From positions 67,542 through 131,541 of the forward strand of contig CACMET010000002.1 in assembly GCA_902612825.1 (NCBI GenBank): DNA of 64,000 nucleotides, read 5' to 3'. The notes under the pieces are model-generated. The model saw nothing but the letters and a program-made list of their open reading frames with translations. It had not been told where the DNA came from and did no database searches. This stretch comes from an uncultured Alphaproteobacteria bacterium. GTDB lineage: Bacteria; Pseudomonadota; Alphaproteobacteria; HIMB59; GCA-002718135. How positions within the stretch are numbered: the first letter of the stretch is position 1; each line of letters begins with the position of its first letter. Shown here one piece after another: positions 39,083-48,241 of the stretch. The position numbers were made by a program, and so were the translations under genes.

Positions 39083-39901
39083 CTATTTTCCTAACCCTGC
39101 CAATGATCTAACAAAATACTTTTGGAATATTAGGAATACTATTAACACAGGAATTACCGCTATTGTAAGTCCTGCCATAATTGCCCCCCAATCAGATGTC
39201 CACTCTCCTCTTAGTTTTAATAGACCTATAGGCAAAGTTTTAAAGTCGTCTGAAGTTAACATTATTAGTGCTAATAAAAATTCATTCCAAATCCAAACAG
39301 TTTGAAAAATTGCGGCACTTGCAATAACTGGTCCAGATAGGGGTACAATAATTCTGAAAAATATTTGAAGCTTTGTACAACCATCAATAGTGGCAGCCTC
39401 TTCTACTTCTTTTGGAAAATCTAGAAAGAAAGCATAAAAAAGTATAACGGTAAAAGGAATTCCAAATGCAGTAAGAGGCATAATAACTCCAAATAAACTG
39501 TTTAATAAATTTAAGTTTGAAACCATCGTATATAAGGGAACAAGAACTGCAGCAGGTGGAATTGCAAAACCTGCTACTATCAATAGATAAACAAATTTAT
39601 TAATTTTAAAATCGATTCTTGATAGTACGTACGCTGCCATTCCTGAAATTGTAACAATTAAAAAGACGGCAAAAAAAGATACTATGAAAGAATTCAACAT
39701 AAAACTTCCCAGTCCAACACTTAGAGCTTTTTCAAAAGAAGAAATTCCAAATTGACTAGGAATGCCCAAAGGTTCTAAAAAAATTTCTCGTTTAGATTTA
39801 AATGTTGTTAATACCATTACTAAAATTGGCATTAAAACATAGATGCTAAACAGTGTTACAAAACCATAAGCTATTATATTTGCTATTTTAAATCGACTCA
39901 T
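39083..39901 (-). CDS. CUT1 sugar ABC transporter permease, MalG-like
   Basis: A 272-residue inner-membrane permease with six hydrophobic segments. The EAA loop reads EEAATIDGCTKLQIFFRIIVPL, and the protein ends QKYFVRSLAGLGK, a MalG-type C terminus. It starts at the last base of the MalF-like gene, indicating coupled translation. The operon continues into the 92-residue unknown gene and the PhyH dioxygenase. No ATPase gene is present. Confidence 0.92.
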   Translation of the reverse strand: MSRFKIANIIAYGFVTLFSIYVLMPILVMVLTTFKSKREIFLEPLGIPSQFGISSFEKALSVGLGSFMLNSFIVSFFAVFLIVTISGMAAYVLSRIDFKINKFVYLLIVAGFAIPPAAVLVPLYTMVSNLNLLNSLFGVIMPLTAFGIPFTVILFYAFFLDFPKEVEEAATIDGCTKLQIFFRIIVPLSGPVIASAAIFQTVWIWNEFLLALIMLTSDDFKTLPIGLLKLRGEWTSDWGAIMAGLTIAVIPVLIVFLIFQKYFVRSLAGLGK

Positions 39902-40806
39902 TAAGCTTTCCTACTGGATTTAAGTTGTAACCATCCTAAAAATAATGCGATGATAAGAAGTATTACAGATAATGCGTTGGCGTATCCCATATGAAGCAAA
40001 TTGAATGCTTGTAAATAAATGTAAGTACCTAAAACTTGAGTTGCATTGGATGGCCCTCCTTGAGTAAATACAAAAATAAATTCAAAAACTTTAAATGCCC
40101 CTATGGTTGTTATCAAAATTGCAACAATCAAAACATTTCTAATCATTGGAAGCGTAATATACCAAAAAGCTTTAACTCCAGTTGCGCCATCTATTTCAGC
40201 TGCATCATACACCTCTTTAGAAACTCCTTGCAGACCAGCAAGAATTAAGACCATCATAAACCCTGTATTTTGCCATGCAGCTGTTATCATTATCATCCAA
40301 ATTGAAATATTAGGATCTCCTAACCACCCCTTAGACGGTGTTGATAAACCAATAGATTTAAAGATAGCATTTAATATACCAACATTTGGGTCATAGATTA
40401 TTAACCAAATTAAACTCACTGCAACTGATGATATGACCATTGGAGTAAATATTATGGTTCGAAAAATTACCCTTCCATATTTTATTCCTCTATCAAGAAT
40501 TGCTGCTAAAATTGTTCCAACACCTACCTGAAGCACAATTGAAGCAAAAACTATTATAAAGTTATTTTTTAACGCTACCCAAAAATACTCGTCTTGCGTT
40601 GCTTTAACGTAATTCCCAAAGCCAACCCATTTCCAATTGTTCATTGAAGTAAGGCTGTAGCTATAAAATGATCCTACAATTGTACCAATGGCAGGAATAA
40701 ATATAAAAATGGTACAAAATATTAAAGCCGGTACAAGAAGTATAGTGGCTGATACTTTGTCATTTGACAAAGAAAAATTATTTGTTTGTGTATTATTTTT
40801 GTTCAT
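39901..40806 (-). CDS. CUT1 sugar ABC transporter permease, MalF-like
   Basis: A 301-residue permease with an N-terminal polar stretch rich in Asn and then about six membrane helices. The EAA loop is YDAAEIDGATGVKAFWYITLPM, and the FTQGGPSNAT segment is typical of the MalF/UgpA group. The ATG lies four bases past a 13-bp hairpin with no Shine-Dalgarno in between. It follows the second CUT1 binding protein. Confidence 0.92.
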   Translation of the reverse strand: MNKNNTQTNNFSLSNDKVSATILLVPALIFCTIFIFIPAIGTIVGSFYSYSLTSMNNWKWVGFGNYVKATQDEYFWVALKNNFIIVFASIVLQVGVGTILAAILDRGIKYGRVIFRTIIFTPMVISSVAVSLIWLIIYDPNVGILNAIFKSIGLSTPSKGWLGDPNISIWMIMITAAWQNTGFMMVLILAGLQGVSKEVYDAAEIDGATGVKAFWYITLPMIRNVLIVAILITTIGAFKVFEFIFVFTQGGPSNATQVLGTYIYLQAFNLLHMGYANALSVILLIIALFLGWLQLKSSRKA

Positions 40807-40810
40807 AAAA

Positions 40811-40840
40811 AATTTCGGCTATTAAGAAATAGCCGAAATT
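40811..40840 (-). terminator. Strong intercistronic hairpin with U-tract before permease start
   Basis: The arms at 40,811-40,823 and 40,828-40,840 are perfectly complementary over 13 base pairs around an AAGA loop (plus strand). On the transcribed minus strand the stem ends in a run of six U directly before the permease start codon at 40,806. It could act as a partial terminator that lowers permease expression and also block ribosome access. Confidence 0.8.
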
Positions 40841-40850
40841 AATAAAATAT

Positions 40851-42146
40851 TTACATCGCTGCTTTAGCTTCTAAAGCAACCTGCCTAATAAAATCCATAG
40901 CTTCTTGCGGAGTCTTCGTTCTATTTAGAATTTCAGTACCCATATCAAGATAAGCATTTGAAACATTTGCTTCTAATAAAACATCCAAAACATTTACGTG
41001 ACCTGTTTTGTCTGCAATATCATTAACATAAAAATTAAACCAATGAGTTGGATTACTCATTTCGCCAATTTTTGTTGGATTAGAAGGCATGAAACCCATT
41101 AGTTCAGCTGCTTGCAATGCCATATCATCTGAAACCATAAACGAGGCAACATGTGCTGCAATTTCAGGATGTGCGGTTTTTGCTGATACCATCATACCAG
41201 ATGGAACAAGGAAGCCTACAGTTGCTGCACCAGCACCACCAACTACTTCTGGGAATCTAAAATAGCTAAAGTCAGAAAAACCTTCACCATTAAAGATACC
41301 TCCACACCATGTACCACAATAAATCATTGGTGAAATTTGTGATGCAAACATTGATCTTGTTAGATCTGGATGTGTAGCGTTTGGAGCATCTTGGAAACAA
41401 CCTGCATCTTGCAGATCTACAACTTTTTGCCAAGCCTCAACATACGCTGGGTTAGTGAATAACTCATCTTCTGATGCAGATAAGTTATAATCTGCCGCAG
41501 TATTTTCTTCACCTACAACTCTTTGGTTTAACATAGTTATAACGTGATTGAGTTTCCATCTTTCTGAGTTTCCAAGAGGCCATGGAACAATAGATGAATC
41601 AATTGCTCTAATATCTCTACAAAGATTTAATAAATCATCAAATGTCTTTGGTACTGCTAAACTGTTTGCTTCAAAAAAAGCAGGGTCATAGTGAAAATAT
41701 TTTGAGACTGAAGTATTTGGTACTCCATATATTTTACCATTAACAGCAGTTGTGTTTGATAATCCTTCACTAATGTAGTTACCATATCCACCTTCAACAT
41801 TTGCGTAAGGAGTTATATCTAATGCTAATCCCGCTCTTGCTAAACGAGCACTATCTTCCCCAAACCAGTTAAAGAATACGTCTGGTCCATCATTACCATT
41901 TAAGGCCACTTGAATTTGAGTTTTGTAAGCTTCATTTTCAAATGTTTGTAAAATGATGTTTACATCAGGATTAATTTTTTTGTATTCTTTATTAAGATTA
42001 TCATAAAATTCATCCTGTCCGTTCCTACCACTTAAATCCCATATTGTTATATCAACAGCATAACTTGAAGTTATAAAACCAAATGATAAAAATAATGAGA
42101 AAATAAATAAGTAAATTTTTTTAGTAATAAATTTTAAAAAATTCAT
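40851..42146 (-). CDS. CUT1 sugar-binding protein of ABC transporter
   Basis: A periplasmic binding protein of 431 residues with a Sec signal peptide (about 1-30, likely cut after SYA). The mature part starts VDITIWDLSG and has GPDVFFNWFGED and other CUT1 family segments. The open frame extends four codons further upstream, but those codons contain the GGGAGG ribosome site, so the ATG at 42,146 is the real start. It leads an operon with two permeases, a small unknown protein and a PhyH dioxygenase. Ligand unknown. Confidence 0.92.
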   Translation of the reverse strand: MNFLKFITKKIYLFIFSLFLSFGFITSSYAVDITIWDLSGRNGQDEFYDNLNKEYKKINPDVNIILQTFENEAYKTQIQVALNGNDGPDVFFNWFGEDSARLARAGLALDITPYANVEGGYGNYISEGLSNTTAVNGKIYGVPNTSVSKYFHYDPAFFEANSLAVPKTFDDLLNLCRDIRAIDSSIVPWPLGNSERWKLNHVITMLNQRVVGEENTAADYNLSASEDELFTNPAYVEAWQKVVDLQDAGCFQDAPNATHPDLTRSMFASQISPMIYCGTWCGGIFNGEGFSDFSYFRFPEVVGGAGAATVGFLVPSGMMVSAKTAHPEIAAHVASFMVSDDMALQAAELMGFMPSNPTKIGEMSNPTHWFNFYVNDIADKTGHVNVLDVLLEANVSNAYLDMGTEILNRTKTPQEAMDFIRQVALEAKAAM

Positions 42147-42267
42147 TTTTCCTCCCAAATTATTAAAATGATGAATTTAATCTAGCCGATATAGAAATTT
42201 ATACAATAATTTAAAATGGCAATTTTTTTTTAAAATAAAGATATTTTTGCTAGATTTCTCGTATTTT
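42147..42267 (-). promoter_or_regulatory. Promoter region of the second CUT1 operon
   Basis: Reading the minus strand, TTGTAT and TAGATT are 16 bases apart and could be -35 and -10 elements, with GGGAGG just before the ATG. AGAAATTTATA (42,193-42,203) and a GGCAATTTT element (within 42,213-42,226) match those before the first CUT1 operon. The right part of the gap is AT-rich and holds nothing else I can name. Confidence 0.4.
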
Positions 42268-43770
42268 TTAGAAATAATTTTTTAATAATTCTTCAGGAGG
42301 ATCATAAGTTTTAATTTCTTCCAACATGATATTTTTATATTTAGTCATTAAGGCAATATCATTAACTGGGCTTAATTGACCTGGATCTTTTTTTAAATCA
42401 TAAAGTGCACATTTAGTATCTTCTAAAGATTTATGAGGATCAGTCTTTCGAAGTATTCTGTTTACTTTCATTACTGGTATGTTCTTAGTAAAATCAAAAG
42501 GCTCATGCATAGTTGCTGTTTGTAACTCTTCATGTGAAAAAAATTGTCTCATATTTGTAGGCATTAAAGTATATTGAAATCTACTTCTATCATACTGATC
42601 AAAATTTTCAGGATAGTGAAAATACGAATATTTCCCATCAGAGATATTAATTCCACCGCCCCAATATCCATACAAAGCAAAATAATCATTTTCATTATCT
42701 TTATCTAAAAAATTTAAAATGGACTTACCTTTTACTTCTTTAGGAACATCATGACCGTGCATTGTCATAAACGTAGGCATCAGATCAATATTTTGTGTTA
42801 CAACATTTCTTTGTTCTCCAGAATGATCTTTAAATTCAGGATGATAGAAATAGAACGGAATATTGGCAATTTCATTATATAAAGGCATTCTATTTTTAGC
42901 CCACCAATCATGTTCTCCGAGCATAAAGCCATGATCAGTAGTTAAAATCAATGCAGTGTCATCCCATAAATTATTTTTATCAAAATAATCTAAGACAGTA
43001 CCTAACAAGTAATCACATAAACCAATTAAAGCAATGTAGTTGGCTTTTAATTCCGCAACTTCATCATCTGTTTCTTTAACTCTATCATATTGAGGCCAAT
43101 CTAATCTTGGACCTTTATAGTTAGTTTTTAATTTTTCTCTAAAGCGTTCAGGTGCAAAGAAAGGTTCGTGTGGATCAAAAGTTTCCAATTGAAGAAACCA
43201 ATTATCAGCATCTTTATTGATATTAATAAAATCTAATCCAGATTGAAAGCATTTGACGGAAGGAAAATCTTTTTCTTCTTTAATAAACTCACTATTGATT
43301 GCGTAATGATAATAACCTGTTTCCCTATCAGTTAAATTTAATTGAGATTGATGATATTTTTCTCTCAATTTTTCAAGAGGTGGTTGAACCATAGCTTTCC
43401 ATGGATCACTCTCTTGTCCTCTAATAAAATCCCAAGAATTAAATCTATTATGATATGTTGCACCACCATCTTCGAAGTAATGATAATGATCAGTAACAAG
43501 ATGAGTATAGGTGTTATTAAGTCTTAAGATTTCTGGAAATGAATTATCAAATGGTTCTAAAGGACCCCATGCACGGTGCAAAAAGCTTAAGCGTCCCGAG
43601 TGCATATCACGTCTTGCGGGCATACATGGCATACTTCCAATATAATGATTATTAAATTGAACTGATTTTTCTGCTAATCGGTTAAAATTTGGTGTTTCAA
43701 TATATTTACCACCATAAGAATTTAACATTCTTTTATTTAATGAATCAAATAAAAGGAAAACTGTTTTCAT
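42268..43770 (-). CDS. Sulfatase without signal peptide (2 of 5)
   Basis: A 500-residue formylglycine-type sulfatase. It begins MKTVFLLFDSLNKRML, so the first strand and a metal-site Asp are at the extreme N terminus and there is no export signal. Cys49 in CMPAR is the formylglycine site. A HGFMLGEHDWWAKN segment near 280 matches the active-site loop with Asp-His-Gly just before it (TTDHG). It is the last of four sulfatase genes downstream of the third CUT1 transporter. The overall pattern resembles arylsulfatase-A-like enzymes acting on small sulfate esters. Confidence 0.92.
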   Translation of the reverse strand: MKTVFLLFDSLNKRMLNSYGGKYIETPNFNRLAEKSVQFNNHYIGSMPCMPARRDMHSGRLSFLHRAWGPLEPFDNSFPEILRLNNTYTHLVTDHYHYFEDGGATYHNRFNSWDFIRGQESDPWKAMVQPPLEKLREKYHQSQLNLTDRETGYYHYAINSEFIKEEKDFPSVKCFQSGLDFININKDADNWFLQLETFDPHEPFFAPERFREKLKTNYKGPRLDWPQYDRVKETDDEVAELKANYIALIGLCDYLLGTVLDYFDKNNLWDDTALILTTDHGFMLGEHDWWAKNRMPLYNEIANIPFYFYHPEFKDHSGEQRNVVTQNIDLMPTFMTMHGHDVPKEVKGKSILNFLDKDNENDYFALYGYWGGGINISDGKYSYFHYPENFDQYDRSRFQYTLMPTNMRQFFSHEELQTATMHEPFDFTKNIPVMKVNRILRKTDPHKSLEDTKCALYDLKKDPGQLSPVNDIALMTKYKNIMLEEIKTYDPPEELLKNYF

Positions 43771-43801
43771 AAAAATTAGATTAATACGAAAAAAAAAATT
43801 A

Positions 43802-45169
43802 TTAAAGTTTTTTCTTTAATCTATGAAAAGAATCAGGATTTAATCCCATTTGACCAGGATTATTTACATTTTTAGCTTTTGTAATTTTAGTTGTAATATT
43901 TTCAACTTTTCTAATTTTACTTTTAATCTTTTTTCTTAAGGAGGTTACTATTTCATCATAAGTACTAATACCAATTAAGTTATTTAATTCATACGGATCA
44001 GCATCAAGATCGTATAGATTTGTTTCTGTGTATTGATTTGATGAAGGTTTGTCACTTCCATTAGAATCTTGATCAGCAATACAATATTTCCATTTTTCAG
44101 TTCTTAAACTTCTAGCTAATTGACTTTCACTAATTTGGATAAAAATTTCGTTATCCCATTTTTTGGAAGTTTTATTCACTAAAGGTAATACTGATCTACC
44201 ATCGCAATGAGAAGTATTTTTGACTTTTGCTAAATCTAATATTGTTGCATGAATATCTAGAATGTTGGTAAGTTCTTTTATACGTCCACCTTGCTGAAAA
44301 ACATTTCCAATTAAAGAAGTAGGAACCCGTATTGAACTTTCATGACATGAACGTTTATATTCTCTATTTCGTGTTTTAAAATTATTTCCATGATCAGATG
44401 TAAAAATAATGGCACTATCATCAAATAATTTTAAACTTTTGATGACATCAATCATTCTTCCATAAGCTTCATCTATTCTCTTCACCATTCCATAGTAACC
44501 ACCTAAATGGCGAGGAGAAGATCCAACTAGAGTTGAAAGATCTGGTGGTGACCACTTGCCTGTATATTTTTCTCTGTATCCAATAGGTGGTGGATAATCA
44601 TCTGTATTATTTTGATGATGTGGCTCAATAAGAGAAACAAAAAGAAAAAATGGTTTTTTTTGATTTAGTTTTATAAAATTTATAGCTGCATCAGTTATTG
44701 CATCAACTCTATATCCTGGAAGAAATACTTTTTTATTTTGTCCATCATAAACATATGTTTCATAAGCATCAGAAGTAAATTCTAATAGATTTGATCCCAA
44801 CCAATAATCATAACCACCTCTATCCTCTTTTTTAACTGGTTCAGAAGAGCCAAGATGCCATTTTCCAATATATCCAGTGGCATAACCTTCTTTTGATAAA
44901 TATTTTGCAAGAGTTTTAATATTTTTTTTTAAAGGTATTCTATTTTTAAAACATCCAGTTTTTGTTGCATACATACCTGATTGTAATGAAGCTCTTGCAG
45001 GCCCACAAACTGGTTGGCATGTAAATGAATTATAAAGATGTGTACCTTCAACTGCATAATGATCAAAGTTCTCCATCAATGATAATGGATTGCCATGTAA
45101 ACTAGAAGTATCCCAACGTTGTTGATCAGTAAAAAATACAATGATATTTGGTTTAGATTTAGTATTCAT
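43802..45169 (-). CDS. Sulfatase without signal peptide (3 of 5)
   Basis: A 455-residue sulfatase with the classical start KPNIIVFFTDQQRWD, including the metal-site TDQQR. The formylglycine precursor is Cys55 in CGPAR. SDHGNNFKTRN near 270 gives the distal metal ligands, and LHGNPLSLMENFD follows the N-terminal strand. It lies 12 bases from the upstream sulfatase and 31 from the next. No signal peptide. The short C-terminal domain ends in a lysine-rich tail. Confidence 0.92.
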   Translation of the reverse strand: MNTKSKPNIIVFFTDQQRWDTSSLHGNPLSLMENFDHYAVEGTHLYNSFTCQPVCGPARASLQSGMYATKTGCFKNRIPLKKNIKTLAKYLSKEGYATGYIGKWHLGSSEPVKKEDRGGYDYWLGSNLLEFTSDAYETYVYDGQNKKVFLPGYRVDAITDAAINFIKLNQKKPFFLFVSLIEPHHQNNTDDYPPPIGYREKYTGKWSPPDLSTLVGSSPRHLGGYYGMVKRIDEAYGRMIDVIKSLKLFDDSAIIFTSDHGNNFKTRNREYKRSCHESSIRVPTSLIGNVFQQGGRIKELTNILDIHATILDLAKVKNTSHCDGRSVLPLVNKTSKKWDNEIFIQISESQLARSLRTEKWKYCIADQDSNGSDKPSSNQYTETNLYDLDADPYELNNLIGISTYDEIVTSLRKKIKSKIRKVENITTKITKAKNVNNPGQMGLNPDSFHRLKKKL

Positions 45170-45181
45170 TATGATTTAGAT

Positions 45182-46681
45182 TTATTTACTAAAAGGTTTT
45201 CCTTTATATTTCCTAAGATTGTCAGCGTGTTTTTTTCTATCTGTTTTTTCAAGACGCTCAACATATGTATTCCAAACTTTTGAATAAATATTTGCATGAT
45301 GAGGACCGCCTTCTCTAATTACACCTTGAAGTGGATCTCCTCTATCAGCCTCATACATATTTTCTTCAATCCACTCATCGATTAAAAACATTCCATGAGC
45401 TACGAGATCTTTATGCTGATCTGCTAGGTTATTCAACTCATGAGGATCCTTTTCAATATCAAAAAGCATATATTTTGGAAAATCTTTTAAACCAGTATCG
45501 TACGTTCTTATCAGTAACCAATTATCCCATCTTACAGATCTTTGACAACTCCAAGCACCATGACTAATAACTAAATAATCTCTTCCATTTGATGATTTAC
45601 TATTAGTTAAATTTTCAGTGAAATTAATACCATCCCATCTATCAGGTTGAGTAGATGAAGTAATTTGAGAAATAGTTGAAGTTAAATCTAAATTATAAAA
45701 TTTATTCTCTACAGTACTTCCTTTATTTGTATCTGTTATCCCCGGCCACCTAATTATTAATGGAACTCTATTAGTTATATGATCAGCTGTTTGGTGATCT
45801 CCCCAAACATTTAACTCGCCTTGATTTTCTCCATGGTCTGCTGAAATAATTATTGCTGTATCATCCCAAAGATTCATTTTTTTTAAGTCTTCAAAAACTT
45901 TATTTAAATAAAAATCGGCGTACTTAATTCCAGTATCATATGCATCAATTTGTTCTTTAGCATCAGAAGTATTTTTAATTTCACCCACTCCCATTGTATA
46001 CTTTCCTCCAAGATCTTCATCAAATCCTGGAACTTCTCTAGCGCTATGCGGTCCGAAACTATTCCTTTGTTTTTGAATTAATTCTTCTGTCACCCATTCT
46101 TCGATAGGATCATCTTTAAAAGGATTTCCAAAGTCTTCAGGCGTATCATACGGAGTATGAGGATCCCACATATTTACATGTAAGAACCAATTTTCTTTTT
46201 CTCCATTATTTTCTAACCACTTTTTTATAACAGGGTAGACTTCATCAGCATTTTCTAAACCACCTTTTCCAGTGTCATACGTTTCGGTAAAACCAAACCA
46301 AACTTGATAAGCCGTATGTCTTTCAGGGAAAGGACTGATACTTGCTGTATAATATCCTGCATCTCGAAGAACTTTTCCAAGAGATGTAAAAGCATATTCT
46401 CCTCTTAAACCGCCTTTAAATTCTCTATTCCAAATATTTTTTCTAGGTGCAATATCAGAGAATTCGCCACCATGATTAACAACTCCAGTTTTGAAACCAA
46501 AATTGCCACCAAACAAAGCAGTTCTACTAGGTAGGCACGGTGTGTCAGTTGAATAAAAATTTGTAAACTTAACTCCTTCTTTTGCTATTGAGTCAATCGT
46601 AGGAGATGTGTTTCTATGATAACCATAACATCCTAAATGATCAGGTCTTAAAGAGTCTATGTCTACGTATAAAATTCTCAT
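45182..46681 (-). CDS. Sulfatase without signal peptide (4 of 5)
   Basis: A 499-residue sulfatase beginning MRILYVDIDSLRPDHLGCYG, the metal-binding N-terminal strand, with no room for a signal peptide. Cys49 in CLPSR is the formylglycine precursor, and SADHGENQGELNVWGDH near 275 carries the distal active-site residues. Its N-terminal DIDSLRPDHLG pattern is closest in style to sulfatase 2, less so to 1, 3 and 5. It follows sulfatase 5 by 16 bases. Confidence 0.92.
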   Translation of the reverse strand: MRILYVDIDSLRPDHLGCYGYHRNTSPTIDSIAKEGVKFTNFYSTDTPCLPSRTALFGGNFGFKTGVVNHGGEFSDIAPRKNIWNREFKGGLRGEYAFTSLGKVLRDAGYYTASISPFPERHTAYQVWFGFTETYDTGKGGLENADEVYPVIKKWLENNGEKENWFLHVNMWDPHTPYDTPEDFGNPFKDDPIEEWVTEELIQKQRNSFGPHSAREVPGFDEDLGGKYTMGVGEIKNTSDAKEQIDAYDTGIKYADFYLNKVFEDLKKMNLWDDTAIIISADHGENQGELNVWGDHQTADHITNRVPLIIRWPGITDTNKGSTVENKFYNLDLTSTISQITSSTQPDRWDGINFTENLTNSKSSNGRDYLVISHGAWSCQRSVRWDNWLLIRTYDTGLKDFPKYMLFDIEKDPHELNNLADQHKDLVAHGMFLIDEWIEENMYEADRGDPLQGVIREGGPHHANIYSKVWNTYVERLEKTDRKKHADNLRKYKGKPFSK

Positions 46682-46697
46682 CTTTATCCTTTCTTAA

Positions 46698-48239
46698 TTA
46701 AGCACCTGAAACTCTTTTCATTTTTGATGTTTCATCTTTTAATGTGGCTTGCGCAAACTTAAATAATAAATCTTTTTTTAATGTTTGTGCGTTCGTATTA
46801 TCCCATAAATTATTATATTCGTTTGGATCATTTTCTAAATCAAAAAGTTCACCGTAGTTAGCCTCTCGATAAATAGAAATTTTATAATTATCATTTATGT
46901 AAGTTTTTAAATGTGGCATTCTTGGATTATGTCTATTTTCAACAAATATATGTGAACGGATACTTTCCTTGTTGCCATAAAATACATCTGTTTGATCCAC
47001 TCCTTGCATTTGGGTTGGTATATCAATGCCCGCAACTTTTAAAAATGTTGGCGCAAGATCAACTAAACTCAATAAAGATGAAGATGATGAATTTTGAGGA
47101 ACTTTATCTGGCCATCTAACAATAAATGGTAAACGGAGCATATCTTCATAGTGGAATGGTCCTTTAGCAATTAAACCATGCTGTCCTATAAAGTGACCAT
47201 GATCAGTAGTAAAAATAATTATGGTATTATCAAGTTCACCCATTTGATCTAACTTATCAATTATTTTTCCAATATTCTTATCCATAAAACTAACCATGCC
47301 ATAATAAATTGCCATGTCTTTTTTTAATTCTTCCATTGGATACAGATGACTCATGCATCCATGAGCGTTAAATGGTGAATGCCAATTTTCGAAATCAGGA
47401 TTTGTCGTTTGTGTTTTTCCAAAATGTGGTGGATTTAATTCGTGTTCACCTTCTTTTAGTGTTCCAGGTGACATATCTTCTGGATTATACATTGATGCCC
47501 ATGGTTCACTTAATACATATGGTGGATGTGGATCTTGAAAACTTGTCCAAAGAAAAAATGGCTTGTCATCTTTTTGTTGGTCTAAAAATTCAATTGATCT
47601 TTCTGCTGTCCAATTTGTGTAGTGATGTTTTTCGTCTAACTTCCAAACCCTATCCGGTCTTGCCCAGTAGTCATATTCACGTGCAATTGGAGGAGCATAT
47701 TTAGAAGTTTCACCAGGAACTGGTTGAAAATATTCTTTCCAATTACTAAGACCGTTTTGTTCCATCCAAATTGCATAATGTTGACCTACATGACTTTCAT
47801 CTGCATGATTACGTGCTAGCTCAATATGTTCAAAGCCATACCAAGGTCCTTTAAAATTTTTCCAAAATTCTAAATCTCTTAAAGTTGGTTGTCCTTCTAT
47901 AGACTCCTGACCTGGAACTGAAGTTAATGGCTGGAAATGTGCTTTACCTATTAACCCAGTTGAATATCCATTTTTGTATAAAAGTTCTCCAATAGTTTCT
48001 ACTTCTTCATCTAATTTAACTCCAATTGTCCAAGCTCCATGAGAAGACGGATATTGTCCAGTAATAATACTTGCTCTTGACGGCGTACAAACTGGTGATG
48101 GACAATAAGCTCTTGTAAAATTCATTCCTTCATCACAAAGCTTATCTAAATACGGTGTTTGTATTTTTGAATTAAATTTTCCAATGGTATCGTGATGCTG
48201 TTGATCAGAAGTTATTAATAAAATATTTGGCCTTTTCAT
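46698..48239 (-). CDS. Sulfatase without signal peptide (5 of 5)
   Basis: A 513-residue sulfatase starting RPNILLITSDQQHHDTIG. Cys51 in CTPSRAS is the formylglycine precursor, and TTDHGHFIGQHGLIAKGP near 345 holds the distal metal site with the typical His-Gly-Lys. It is the first sulfatase after the MalG-like permease, two bases from its stop, so it belongs to the transporter operon. No signal peptide is visible, implying that the sulfated compound is imported first. Confidence 0.93.
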   Translation of the reverse strand: MKRPNILLITSDQQHHDTIGKFNSKIQTPYLDKLCDEGMNFTRAYCPSPVCTPSRASIITGQYPSSHGAWTIGVKLDEEVETIGELLYKNGYSTGLIGKAHFQPLTSVPGQESIEGQPTLRDLEFWKNFKGPWYGFEHIELARNHADESHVGQHYAIWMEQNGLSNWKEYFQPVPGETSKYAPPIAREYDYWARPDRVWKLDEKHHYTNWTAERSIEFLDQQKDDKPFFLWTSFQDPHPPYVLSEPWASMYNPEDMSPGTLKEGEHELNPPHFGKTQTTNPDFENWHSPFNAHGCMSHLYPMEELKKDMAIYYGMVSFMDKNIGKIIDKLDQMGELDNTIIIFTTDHGHFIGQHGLIAKGPFHYEDMLRLPFIVRWPDKVPQNSSSSSLLSLVDLAPTFLKVAGIDIPTQMQGVDQTDVFYGNKESIRSHIFVENRHNPRMPHLKTYINDNYKISIYREANYGELFDLENDPNEYNNLWDNTNAQTLKKDLLFKFAQATLKDETSKMKRVSGA

Positions 48240-48241
48240 AT

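Noticed and set aside
47372-47704. 110-codon open frame on the plus strand
   Set aside because: Antisense to a sulfatase gene with intact catalytic motifs; no independent evidence of coding.
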